Shown here: piece by piece, positions 12,713 to 20,101 of the stretch
Position numbering within the stretch: the stretch's first letter is position 1
Layout: each line of letters opens with the position of its first letter
Origin: an uncultured bacterium
GTDB taxonomy: Bacteria; Cyanobacteriota; Vampirovibrionia; Gastranaerophilales; Gastranaerophilaceae
DNA: 29,855 nucleotides
Reading direction: 5' to 3'
Assembly: GCA_900547585.1 (NCBI GenBank)
Contig: URHD01000016.1
Span: 1 to 29,855 of the forward strand
The notes under the pieces: model-generated
Told to the model about the DNA's origin: nothing
The model's database searches: none
Seen by the model: only the letters and a program-made list of their open reading frames with translations
Position numbers and translations under genes: made by a program

Positions 12713-14890
12713 ATGTCTAAAGTTTTATTGGTATCAGATAGTGAAAAGCAAAATGAGCTAATCACCGAAACACTGCTGCGCTGCGGAGTTACGGCTCTAG
12801 TTTCCGTGGAGGAAGAAAATATTTTTTCCTGCGTGGAAAACGGGCTTGTTGACCTTGTTATTGTTGATGCGGGGACAAAATCCATTGATTCGGCGATTTT
12901 GTGCAAAAAATTAAAGGCTTTTTTGCACACGGAGAATCTTTTGCTACTTTTGCTTGTTGATGCCGAAAATACAGGCTACGACGTAATGAAACTGGCAAAT
13001 GCGCAAATTTTGAAACCCGTAAATGAGAAAATTTTGAGCGCGACGGTACTTTCAAACCTGAAAATGAAAAAATCGCTCGATATTCTCTCAAAAAACAACA
13101 GTGAACTCGCGAAAAGCCTTTACCAGCTTGATGTTTTGTACAATACAAGCACGCAGCTTGCCGGTTCTCTGGATAAACAAAAGCTTGTTAACATAATGAT
13201 TGACGGGCTTGAGAAAAGCTTGAGTTTTTCGCTTTCTTCGACGTTGATTTTCAATGATGAAAAGAATATCGACCTGATAATTAATTCACTTTACGGAATT
13301 TCCCCGAGGCTTGAACATTCTTTGAAATTGCGCGCAATTCTCAGCTACAGAGCGCTTTTTGACAAAAAAGAAATCCCCTACGAGATAAATGTTGATGATA
13401 TCAGGGTCATCAAAAACATCAAACACCCGCTTGAAGAATACGATTTAAATATTCTCAAATTTGACAACCTTTTTGCCCCGATAAACGTGGGCGAGAAGTT
13501 TTTCGGGCTGATTGAAGTTTTCAGGGAGAACGAATTCACGCAGGAAGACACAACGTGCTTTCAAACGCTGTCAAGACAGGTTTCTTTGCCGTTGGAAAAC
13601 GCTTCTTTGTACGAGGAAATCAAATCAACGAACACAAAACTCGAAAAACTCGAACGATTGAAGTCAGAATTCACCTCAATCGTCTCACACGAGCTCAGAA
13701 CCCCGCTCACGGCGATAAAAAATTCGCTGGACATCCTTTTAAGCGGGAAAACCGGCGAAATAACGGCAGCGATGGACAATTTTTTAAACCTCGCAAAAAG
13801 AAATGTAACGCGTCTTTCAGGGATTATCAATGATTTGCTTGATTTGACAAAGGTTGAAGCAGGAAAGATGGATTTCAGGTTTGAAAAAGGCGATATAAAT
13901 TCACCTGTCGAATTTGTGAAAAATACGTTTGAAAATCTCGCAAAAGAAAAGAAAATCGAGTTGAAACTCGAGGCGCAAAAGGAAATTGCGCATACTTATT
14001 TTGATTCCCAAAGGATTGAGCAGGTTGTGACGAACCTCGTTTCAAACGCTGTAAAATTCACAAATGAAAATGGAAAAATTATCATAAAAACAGAAACAAT
14101 TCCGCTCGAAAAGGTCGATAAATCTAAAATTTTTGACCTCCAGAATCCGGTTTTTTACGAAAATTACATAAAAGTTTCTGTAGCGGACAGCGGGATAGGG
14201 ATTGCTCCGGAAGACATTGTTAAAGTTTTTGACAAGTTCCAGCAGATTGAAAATTCGCTCAACCGTAAAAACGGCGGCACAGGGCTCGGGCTTCCTATTG
14301 CAAAACAGCTCATAGAGGCACACAGAGGCTTTATCTGGGTCGAAAGCGAGCCCAACATCGGCACTACGTTTTCGTTTATCCTCCCGATTTTGAGCGAAAA
14401 AGAGTTTTTTACAATTGAGCTTGAAAAAAATCTCCAAACTGCCCTAAATGCTTCAAAACCGCTTCTTCTGGTCAATATTGAAGAAGAACAAAACGCGAAA
14501 AATTCCTTTATAAACGAAATAAAATCAGGGCAGGTTTCGATAATAAGAAAAACCACGAACACAAAAGAAGTTTTTTACGAAGAAAACGGCAAAAAAGGAC
14601 TTCTGATTTCAATTCCCGAGGGCGACAAATTTGCGAGGAATTTTATTGAAAAGAAAATAGAAACCCATCTTGGACAAAACGCGACCGGAGCTGAAAAATA
14701 TGATATAGTATATTCAACGGCGCTTGCTCCGGAGGAGGGCAAAAATGCGGACGAACTGCTGAAGGCGGTGTGTAAAAATTCTATAAAATACCGTCACCCT
14801 GAACTTATTTCAGGAACGCAGGGGCATTGTGATTCTGAAACAGGCTCGGAAGAACAGATAATTAATACTAACCATAAAACAGGGGTATAA
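12713..14890 (+). CDS. Multidomain sensor histidine kinase (pseudo-receiver, GAF, HisKA, HATPase, GGDEF-like tail)
   Basis: A cytoplasmic histidine kinase of 725 residues with no membrane segment. In order: a receiver-like domain (1-118) that keeps a candidate phosphoacceptor D52 and a KP motif but has SD in place of the DD pair; a linker helix; a GAF-like sensor domain (about 135-300); a HisKA dimerisation domain with SHELRTP and phosphoacceptor H326; and a HATPase domain with LVSNAVKFTNE, DSGIGIAPED and GGTGLGLPIAK. The segment at about 585-690 resembles a degenerate GGDEF fold, lacks a GGDEF signature, and ends with an ADELLKAV-type helix. The last 33 residues (starting HPELISGTQG) are translated from a REP-like repeat. 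It is followed 2 bp later by a receiver gene and then an ATPase gene, so it probably phosphorylates that receiver. Signal unknown. Confidence 0.92.
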   Translation: MSKVLLVSDSEKQNELITETLLRCGVTALVSVEEENIFSCVENGLVDLVIVDAGTKSIDSAILCKKLKAFLHTENLLLLLLVDAENTGYDVMKLANAQILKPVNEKILSATVLSNLKMKKSLDILSKNNSELAKSLYQLDVLYNTSTQLAGSLDKQKLVNIMIDGLEKSLSFSLSSTLIFNDEKNIDLIINSLYGISPRLEHSLKLRAILSYRALFDKKEIPYEINVDDIRVIKNIKHPLEEYDLNILKFDNLFAPINVGEKFFGLIEVFRENEFTQEDTTCFQTLSRQVSLPLENASLYEEIKSTNTKLEKLERLKSEFTSIVSHELRTPLTAIKNSLDILLSGKTGEITAAMDNFLNLAKRNVTRLSGIINDLLDLTKVEAGKMDFRFEKGDINSPVEFVKNTFENLAKEKKIELKLEAQKEIAHTYFDSQRIEQVVTNLVSNAVKFTNENGKIIIKTETIPLEKVDKSKIFDLQNPVFYENYIKVSVADSGIGIAPEDIVKVFDKFQQIENSLNRKNGGTGLGLPIAKQLIEAHRGFIWVESEPNIGTTFSFILPILSEKEFFTIELEKNLQTALNASKPLLLVNIEEEQNAKNSFINEIKSGQVSIIRKTTNTKEVFYEENGKKGLLISIPEGDKFARNFIEKKIETHLGQNATGAEKYDIVYSTALAPEEGKNADELLKAVCKNSIKYRHPELISGTQGHCDSETGSEEQIINTNHKTGV
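14792..14856. repeat. REP-like palindrome forming the 3' end of the kinase gene
   Basis: CCTGAA (14798-14803) pairs with TTCAGG (14809-14814), followed by a partly similar inverted unit ATTCTGAAACAGG. The translated HPELISG is the usual peptide read-through of dispersed extragenic palindromes with a CACCCTGAACTTATTTCAGG-type unit. It appears to have inserted at, or extended, the kinase C-terminus. Confidence 0.65.
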
Positions 14891-14892
14891 TA

Positions 14893-15258
14893 ATGGCTAA
14901 AAAAATTCTAATCGTCGATGATGAACAGGATATCGTTGAAACTTTGAAATTTATGCTCGAAGCGCAGGGCTATGAGTGCCACTGCGCATATGACGGCGAA
15001 ACAGGGCTTTCTATGGCCAAGGAATTGATTCCGGATTTGATGATTCTGGACGTAATGATGCCCAAAATGAACGGATACAAAATCAGCCGCCTGCTAAAAT
15101 ACGACGCAAAATACAAAGATATCCCGATTCTTATGGTAACAGCCCGTTCTCAGGACGAAGACAAGCTAATCGGGCAGGAAACCGGCGTAAACGAATATAT
15201 TACAAAACCTTTTGAGCTCGATGACGTAATTAACAAAGTCGGGGAATATTTGGGATAA
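14893..15258 (+). CDS. Single-domain response regulator (CheY-like)
   Basis: A 121-residue stand-alone receiver domain with all active-site residues: acidic pair D9-D10, phosphoacceptor D53 in LMILDVMMP, T83 in LMVTARS and K105 in YITKPF. There is no output domain, so it must act by binding a partner or passing phosphate on. It starts 2 bp after the histidine kinase stop, with AGGGG about 8 nt before ATG, and is followed 4 bp later by the ATPase-like gene, which is an obvious candidate target. The pairing with the kinase is strongly implied by this operon but is not proven by sequence. Confidence 0.96.
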   Translation: MAKKILIVDDEQDIVETLKFMLEAQGYECHCAYDGETGLSMAKELIPDLMILDVMMPKMNGYKISRLLKYDAKYKDIPILMVTARSQDEDKLIGQETGVNEYITKPFELDDVINKVGEYLG

Positions 15259-15262
15259 AAAA

Positions 15263-16654
15263 ATGGCTGAAATGGAGTTTGTCAGAAACAAAACGCTTGA
15301 AAAGCTAAAATATGACCTCGTCAGGGATGGGCTTATAAAATATGAAGATTTAGAGCTTGCCGAACAGGTTGCAGCAGCGCAGCATGTGAATATCGGGCAG
15401 GTTCTTATCAGCACAAACATCATTTCAGAAGAAAAACTGCTGAAATTTCTTGAATCCAAGCTCCACATTCCCTACGTAAACCTCGATGACTATTCTCTCG
15501 ATAAAAAATGCCTTTCTTACATAAATTTTAACGATGCGCTAAAGTACAAAGTCATCCCGCTTTTTGAAATTGAGGGGATTTTGACGGTTGCGATGTCCGA
15601 TCCGCTGGATTTGTTTGCGATTGACAAAATTGTCGAAGACGCGCAGTGCGAAATCGAGCCCGTAATCTCGTCAGAGTCGTCGGTTTTAAAGAAAATCGAA
15701 GAATATTATCACAGCGGAAGCTCGGTAGGCGAAATTTTCACGGAAGCGGACACAAAAAAATACGACTGGCGCGAAGAACTCCACGAAGAAGACCTTTCCG
15801 ACGAGCATATTCAAAAACTTATCCGCTCAATCCTCAAACAAGCGATTACAGAAAACATTCATGAGCTGTTTTTTGAACATTTGCCAAACGGGCTGAGCGT
15901 AAATTTCAAAAAAGATGCACAAATTTACTCTACAGGCGAGATTCCGTCGATTTTGATATCTTCGTTTATTGCAAGGGTCAAAACGCTTGCAAACCTGGAC
16001 CCTGCTGTATCAGAGCTGCCGCAGCTCGGGAAATTGAGCTTTAAAGTGGATGATATGGCGCTGATTGCCAGCATTTCTGCATTTCCGACGATTCATGGCG
16101 AAAGAATCTCCCTGAAAATTTACAAACCACCGAGAAAGCTTGCTGAATTGGGGCTTGAGCCAAAGAAAATTGCGATTATAAAAAATGCGCTCGAAAATCC
16201 GGGGATTATTCTTGTTTGCGGGGCTGGTTTAATCGGAAAAACGCATATGATTTACTCAATTCTGTCTGATATTCCGGCTGCGGACAAAAATGTCATGACT
16301 ATTGAATCCATAACAAAATACAATCTCGAAAACGTAAACCAGTGCGAGTTGAACGAGCATATCGGATTCAATCTCGACAAAGCAATGCGTTTTATCGAGT
16401 TTCAGGCGCCGGATATCCTTTATTTTGAGGGAATCAGTTCAAAAGAGGGGCTGGATTACTTCACCTCGCTGGTTTTGAAGAACAAGACGCTCATCACAGA
16501 GTTTCTTGCTGAAAACATGGCAGATTTGATGAAAAAATTCTCGATGAGCGAATTTTCAATGTTCAAATCCCTGCTGTCATGCCTGATTTTCATCCACGGG
16601 AAAGAAAGCATTGAAGTTTTTGACAAACCCGCTCTGGATAAGTATTTTGGGTAA
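15263..16654 (+). CDS. Divergent GspE/PilB-type ATPase-like protein
   Basis: The N-terminal 150 residues match the GspE/PilB N-terminal (MshEN) domain: GQVLISTNIISEEKLLKFL, then VIPLFEIEGILTVAMSDPLD and a linker EPVISSESSVLKKIEEYYH. The remainder is a secretion-ATPase core with unusual motifs. A P-loop is kept at 320-327 (GAGLIGKT), but the Walker B region reads APDILYFEG with only E389 in the expected place. No His box (normally TLHTND) and no zinc-binding cysteine cluster are seen. At 463 residues it is shorter than typical PilB/GspE (about 500-570). It is in an operon with a histidine kinase and a CheY-like receiver and no other pilus or secretion gene is nearby. It may be a catalytically altered, regulatory relative of the pilus extension motor, possibly binding cyclic-di-GMP through MshEN; this is inference. 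Confidence 0.85.
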   Translation: MAEMEFVRNKTLEKLKYDLVRDGLIKYEDLELAEQVAAAQHVNIGQVLISTNIISEEKLLKFLESKLHIPYVNLDDYSLDKKCLSYINFNDALKYKVIPLFEIEGILTVAMSDPLDLFAIDKIVEDAQCEIEPVISSESSVLKKIEEYYHSGSSVGEIFTEADTKKYDWREELHEEDLSDEHIQKLIRSILKQAITENIHELFFEHLPNGLSVNFKKDAQIYSTGEIPSILISSFIARVKTLANLDPAVSELPQLGKLSFKVDDMALIASISAFPTIHGERISLKIYKPPRKLAELGLEPKKIAIIKNALENPGIILVCGAGLIGKTHMIYSILSDIPAADKNVMTIESITKYNLENVNQCELNEHIGFNLDKAMRFIEFQAPDILYFEGISSKEGLDYFTSLVLKNKTLITEFLAENMADLMKKFSMSEFSMFKSLLSCLIFIHGKESIEVFDKPALDKYFG

Positions 16655-16722
16655 CATTTAACAGCTTTGGCGGCAAGCAATTGAGTGAATATCCCCCTCA
16701 TGCCCCCACCCCGATTTCCGAT

Positions 16723-16849
16723 AGCCCAAATGGGGAAATTACTCTTTTCCGTTCCGATTCCTCCGGCGAAAATACGAAAAAACATCTTCTTTTCGCTAAT
16801 TGCCGCCTCCCCCATAGTCACTACAAAGAGTAATTTCCCCATTTGGGCT
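16723..16849 (-). repeat. Class B palindromic element, copy 3
   Basis: Arms 16723-16747 and 16825-16849 are a perfect 25-bp inverted repeat. On the minus strand the core has AGTGACTATGGGGGAGG and GGAGGAATCGGAACGGAAAA at its two ends, as in copy 2, so it lies in the opposite orientation. The core middle and the arms differ from copy 2. Confidence 0.9.
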
Positions 16850-16925
16850 CAACCATATCAACATTTTGTAACAAATTGTAAAGAAATCACGTCATGCACG
16901 TTTAGAAATTCAAAAAAATGGGAAT

Positions 16926-17022
16926 TATATTAGTAGAGGACAAAAACAAAGTTTAATTTCTCTCTCTCTAATTCCTCTCTAATATGTGGTAAAGTTTAAC
17001 CGGCGCAAGTCGGTTTTTTTTT
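16926..17022 (+). ncRNA. Candidate small non-coding RNA with intrinsic terminator
   Basis: A TATATT at 16926-16931 with a poor -35 (TTAGAA about 18 bp upstream) would start a transcript near 16938. It ends at a good intrinsic terminator (AACCGG-CGCAAG-TCGGTT followed by a T-run at 17014-17022). No open reading frame of note lies between, and no gene upstream on the plus strand needs this terminator except the ATPase gene more than 300 bp away. TAGAGG near the 5' end could pair with CCTCT at 16974-16978. An alternative reading is that this is simply the delayed operon terminator. Confidence 0.35.
16998..17022 (+). terminator. Intrinsic terminator
   Basis: AACCGG (16998-17003), loop CGCAAG, TCGGTT (17010-17015) with nine T residues at 17014-17022. 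It faces plus-strand transcription, so it ends either the kinase-receiver-ATPase operon or the candidate small RNA. Confidence 0.8.
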
Positions 17023-17060
17023 GCCTAAAAACCAAACATATTATAAAATGCAACAGACCC

Positions 17061-17135
17061 GCAATAGAAAATAAAATTCCGGAACCGTAAAAACGTCGCA
17101 ACCCGTTCCGATTCCGGAATTTCGTTTTCTATTGC
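17061..17135 (+). repeat. Class A palindromic element, copy 3
   Basis: Arms 17061-17087 and 17109-17135 are 27-bp inverted repeats with three mismatches, some G-U compatible. The core CCGTAAAAACGTCGCAACCCGTTCC differs slightly from copies 1 and 2. Across its core-arm boundary it reads CCGTTCCGATTCC, which also occurs in class B copy 3, linking the two classes. It lies just beyond the 3' end of mutS. Confidence 0.85.
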
Positions 17136-17158
17136 AGGGCAAAATGCCAGTTTAAACA

Positions 17159-19735
17159 CTAAATCCCGAGCGTCAGCTGCGGAACATCTGGCACGCCGGA
17201 TTTAACCTTGCGTTTATTCGCTGAAAGGTCTTTTGCGTAATCAACCTGCATTTTTGTCATCAAATCGCCGGCTTTATCAATCACCGATTGCGGCAGACCT
17301 GCCATTTTTGCAACCTGAATACCGTAACTCTTGCTCGCAGAGCCCTCCACAACCTTTCTCAAAAAGACAATTTCACCGTCATTTTCAGATATTGTTACGC
17401 GGTAGTTCTTAATTTGCGGAAAAATCGAGCTCATAACGTTCAATTCGTGATAATGCGTTGCAAAAATCGTTCTTGCCTTGATTTTTGTTGCAATATATTC
17501 GCCCACGCTCCATGCAATCGCCACGCCGTCGTAGGTGCTTGTTCCTCTGCCGATTTCGTCGAGAAGAATAAGGCTTTTTTCGGTTGCGGAGTTCAAAATG
17601 AACGCGGTTTCATTCATTTCGACCATAAATGTTGATTGCCCCAAAGAAAGGTCGTCAACAGCGCCCACACGGGTAAAAATCTTGTCAACAATACCGATTT
17701 TTGCAGAATCTGCAGGCACATAACTTCCTATTTGTGCAAGAATAACAATCAATCCGTTCTGGCGCATGTAAGTAGATTTTCCAGCCATGTTCGGGCCGGT
17801 AAGAATCATAAACTGTGTGTCCTCCTCGTGCTGTTTGTTTGCGGTAAGGCTCAAATCATTCGCAACATACTGCCCCATCGGCAAAATCTTTTCCAGCACC
17901 GGATGACGGCCGTTTTTGATACAAAGTTCGTTAGAATCGAGAATTTCAGGCTTATTGTACTTATTTTCGATTGCACAAACCGCAAACGAAACAAGAACAT
18001 CAAGCGCAGAGATAATTTCCGCAACCTCACGAACAGGTTCCACAAATTCCTTTGAATATTCTCTCAAATCGTTGAAAATCTTGTACTCCAGACCGGTGGA
18101 TTTTGATTCGGCAGAAAGAACATCGGATTCATGCTTTTTCAGCTCCTCCGTGATGAACCGTTCGCCGTTAGTCAACGTCTGGCGGCGGATATATGAATCA
18201 GGAACAAGCGAAAGATTTGAATTTGACACCTCGATAAAGTATCCAAAAGTCTTGCTGAATCCGACTTTCAGGTATTTTATGCCGGTTTTTTTCTTCTGTT
18301 TTTCTTCGTAATCTAAAAGCCAGTTTTTTCCGCCGGAAAGCAAATCCCTGTAGTTATCCAGCTCGCTCGAAACGCCCGCCTTGATGATATTTCCCTCTTT
18401 TATGGTCACAGGAGCATCTTCTGAGATAGTTTTGTCAACAATATCGGCAAATTCCAGCAAATTTTCATAATCATCAGCAAGAGCAGAAAGAAGTGTTGAA
18501 TCAAACTGCTGCGCAATCTGTGAAAGCTCCGGCAAAAGCTTGATTGTGTCTTTCAAAGCAAGAAAATCGCGCGGAGTTGCACTGTTGTTGCTAATTTTCG
18601 TGGACAAACGCTGGATATCATAGACTTTTTCTAGAATTGTAATAAAATTTATACGCGCAGAAGTATTTTTAATCAGCTCCCCGACGGCATTCTGGCGCTC
18701 AAGAATCTTGTTTATATTTTTTAACGGCTGATGAATCCATTTTTTCAAAAGCCGGGCGCCCATGTTTGTTTTTGTACGGTCAATCGCCCACAAAAGGCTT
18801 CCGTACTTGGATTTATCCCTTGAAGTTTCTGTCAGCTCGAGGTTTCGTCTGGTATTTGAATCAATCGAAACATACTCGGAAAGGCTGTATGAATCAATAC
18901 GTTCAAATTTCGGGAAATTTTCTTTCTGCGTTCTGAAAAGATAGTCAACAATCGCACCTGCACATCTAAAGCCGATTGTAAAGTTTTCGTATCCGAAAGC
19001 GTCGAGTGAAGTAACTTTTAAAATCTCAAGAAGATTTTTCATGCCCTGATTTTTGTCAAAAGCTGACGGGGGAACGAGCGAGCAGTTGTAATTTTGCGCA
19101 ATTTCTTCTTCGATATCGGGTTTTTCGTCAGGAACAATCTGAAACGGCAGAATTTTTTGCGGAACCTTTGGCACAACAATTTCTGAGGGCTTAATTCTGG
19201 CGAGCTCGCTCAAAAGCTGCTCATAAGATGTTTGTGTAACACGGAATTCGCCTGTTGAAATATCAGTATATGCAAATCCGTAAGTTTGACCATCACGCAG
19301 GATTGCGGCGAGGTAGTTATTTGAATTTGACTGCAAAAGGCTTGTTTCTGTGAGGGTTCCTGCGGTGATTGTTTTGATTACATCGCGTTTTACCAGCCCT
19401 TTTGCTGTTGCAGGGTCTTCAAGCTGTTCGCAGATAGAGATTTTATGCCCTTTTTCAAGGAGTTTCGGCAGGTAATTATCAACAGCCTTAGCAGGAATCC
19501 CCGCCATCGGGATTCGCCCTAGAGAACCACCCTCACGGCTTGTTAAGGTGATTTCCAAATCTCTTGCAAGCGTAACCGCATCTTCAAAAAAGGTTTCATA
19601 AAAATCGCCCATGCGATAAAGTAGCAATACGCCATGATTATTTTTCTTTATTTCAAGAAACTGCCGCATCATGGGGGTAGTTTCATTCAAATCCACGTCC
19701 ACACTGTTAATAAAATTGATTTCCGGTTTACTCAT
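17159..19735 (-). CDS. mutS: DNA mismatch repair protein MutS
   Basis: MutS recognises mismatches and small loops and recruits MutL. From ATG 19735 it has 858 residues, close to Escherichia coli MutS. The mismatch-binding domain has the Phe-x-Glu motif in MGDFYETFFEDA, then the connector, lever and clamp domains. The ATPase has Walker A GPNMAGKSTYMRQ, a signature loop LSLGQSTFMVEMNETA, Walker B LILLDEIGRGTSTYDG and the ATHYHEL His switch, and the C-terminus keeps a short tail. An upstream ATG at 19801 lies inside an extended -10 box (19797-19805), so it cannot be the start; AAAGGGAA before 19735 supports the later one. No mutL or mutH is seen in the window. Confidence 0.97.
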   Translation of the reverse strand: MSKPEINFINSVDVDLNETTPMMRQFLEIKKNNHGVLLLYRMGDFYETFFEDAVTLARDLEITLTSREGGSLGRIPMAGIPAKAVDNYLPKLLEKGHKISICEQLEDPATAKGLVKRDVIKTITAGTLTETSLLQSNSNNYLAAILRDGQTYGFAYTDISTGEFRVTQTSYEQLLSELARIKPSEIVVPKVPQKILPFQIVPDEKPDIEEEIAQNYNCSLVPPSAFDKNQGMKNLLEILKVTSLDAFGYENFTIGFRCAGAIVDYLFRTQKENFPKFERIDSYSLSEYVSIDSNTRRNLELTETSRDKSKYGSLLWAIDRTKTNMGARLLKKWIHQPLKNINKILERQNAVGELIKNTSARINFITILEKVYDIQRLSTKISNNSATPRDFLALKDTIKLLPELSQIAQQFDSTLLSALADDYENLLEFADIVDKTISEDAPVTIKEGNIIKAGVSSELDNYRDLLSGGKNWLLDYEEKQKKKTGIKYLKVGFSKTFGYFIEVSNSNLSLVPDSYIRRQTLTNGERFITEELKKHESDVLSAESKSTGLEYKIFNDLREYSKEFVEPVREVAEIISALDVLVSFAVCAIENKYNKPEILDSNELCIKNGRHPVLEKILPMGQYVANDLSLTANKQHEEDTQFMILTGPNMAGKSTYMRQNGLIVILAQIGSYVPADSAKIGIVDKIFTRVGAVDDLSLGQSTFMVEMNETAFILNSATEKSLILLDEIGRGTSTYDGVAIAWSVGEYIATKIKARTIFATHYHELNVMSSIFPQIKNYRVTISENDGEIVFLRKVVEGSASKSYGIQVAKMAGLPQSVIDKAGDLMTKMQVDYAKDLSANKRKVKSGVPDVPQLTLGI

Positions 19736-19796
19736 ATTCCGTTTATTCCCTTTTGACCCTGAATGGGATGTCCCAAATCCTTTTTCACATACCAAT

Positions 19797-19805
19797 ATCA
19801 TAACA
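19797..19805 (-). promoter_or_regulatory. Extended -10 (TGTTATGAT) of mutS
   Basis: On the minus strand TG, one base, then TATGAT (19802-19797). Transcription would start near 19790, giving a leader of about 55 nt to the mutS ATG at 19735 and excluding the longer reading frame. Confidence 0.55.
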
Positions 19806-19870
19806 GAAAACTATAAAATCCACCAGCAACGCGGTGTAAAATTAAATTTACAAAAAAATAAAAAAGATAT

Positions 19871-19899
19871 GTTGACAGGGATTTATGTCTTAGATATAT
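19871..19899 (+). promoter_or_regulatory. tRNA-Glu promoter
   Basis: A perfect TTGACA (19871-19876), a 17-bp spacer and TATATT (19894-19899), with start expected near 19906, 19 nt before the mature tRNA. It is the strongest promoter in the window, as suits a stable RNA gene. Confidence 0.9.
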
Positions 19900-19924
19900 T
19901 ATTCCTACGGACTTAATCCGATAG

Positions 19925-20000
19925 GCTCCCATCGTCTAGAGGCCTAGGACACATCCCTTTCACGGATGCGACAGGGGTTCAAATCCCCTTGGGAGTACCA
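19925..20000 (+). tRNA. tRNA-Glu (anticodon TTC)
   Basis: A 76-nt cloverleaf. The acceptor stem GCTCCCA pairs with TGGGAGT (with a G-T first pair). The D arm is GTCTAGAGGCCTAGGAC, the anticodon stem CATCC/GGATG holds loop CTTTCAC with anticodon TTC, and the T arm is AGGGG-TTCAAAT-CCCCT. The 3' CCA is encoded (19998-20000). It has its own promoter and terminator. The 3' side borders the A+T-rich HEPN-like gene, and tRNA 3' ends are common integration sites, although no repeated 3' end was found. Confidence 0.97.
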
Positions 20001-20010
20001 TTTCATTATA

Positions 20011-20036
20011 AGGAGCCTTAAAGGCTCCTATTTTTT
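20011..20036 (+). terminator. tRNA-Glu intrinsic terminator
   Basis: AGGAGCCT (20011-20018), a 3-nt loop and AGGCTCCT (20022-20029), followed by TATTTTTT. It lies 10 nt after the tRNA 3' end. Confidence 0.9.
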
Positions 20037-20101
20037 GTGAATATATTTGCTTGCAGTTCGAAAAGTCTCTAAATGTGGGTTAAGTACAGTTATGGCCGTT
20101 A

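Larger units (their letters stand above)
16655..17158. other. 504-bp intergenic region with two palindromic elements and a candidate small RNA
   Basis: Between the convergent ATPase gene and mutS. No protein gene is supported; an open frame at 16685-16933 is the translated palindrome. It holds class B copy 3 (16723-16849), a possible small RNA with its terminator (about 16926-17022) and class A copy 3 (17061-17135). Nothing recognisable is seen at 16850-16925. Confidence 0.7.

Noticed and set aside
16685..16933. An 82-codon plus-strand frame and a 128-codon minus-strand frame (16456-16842).
   Set aside because: Both read through class B palindrome copy 3; the two share the translated repeat. 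Not genes.
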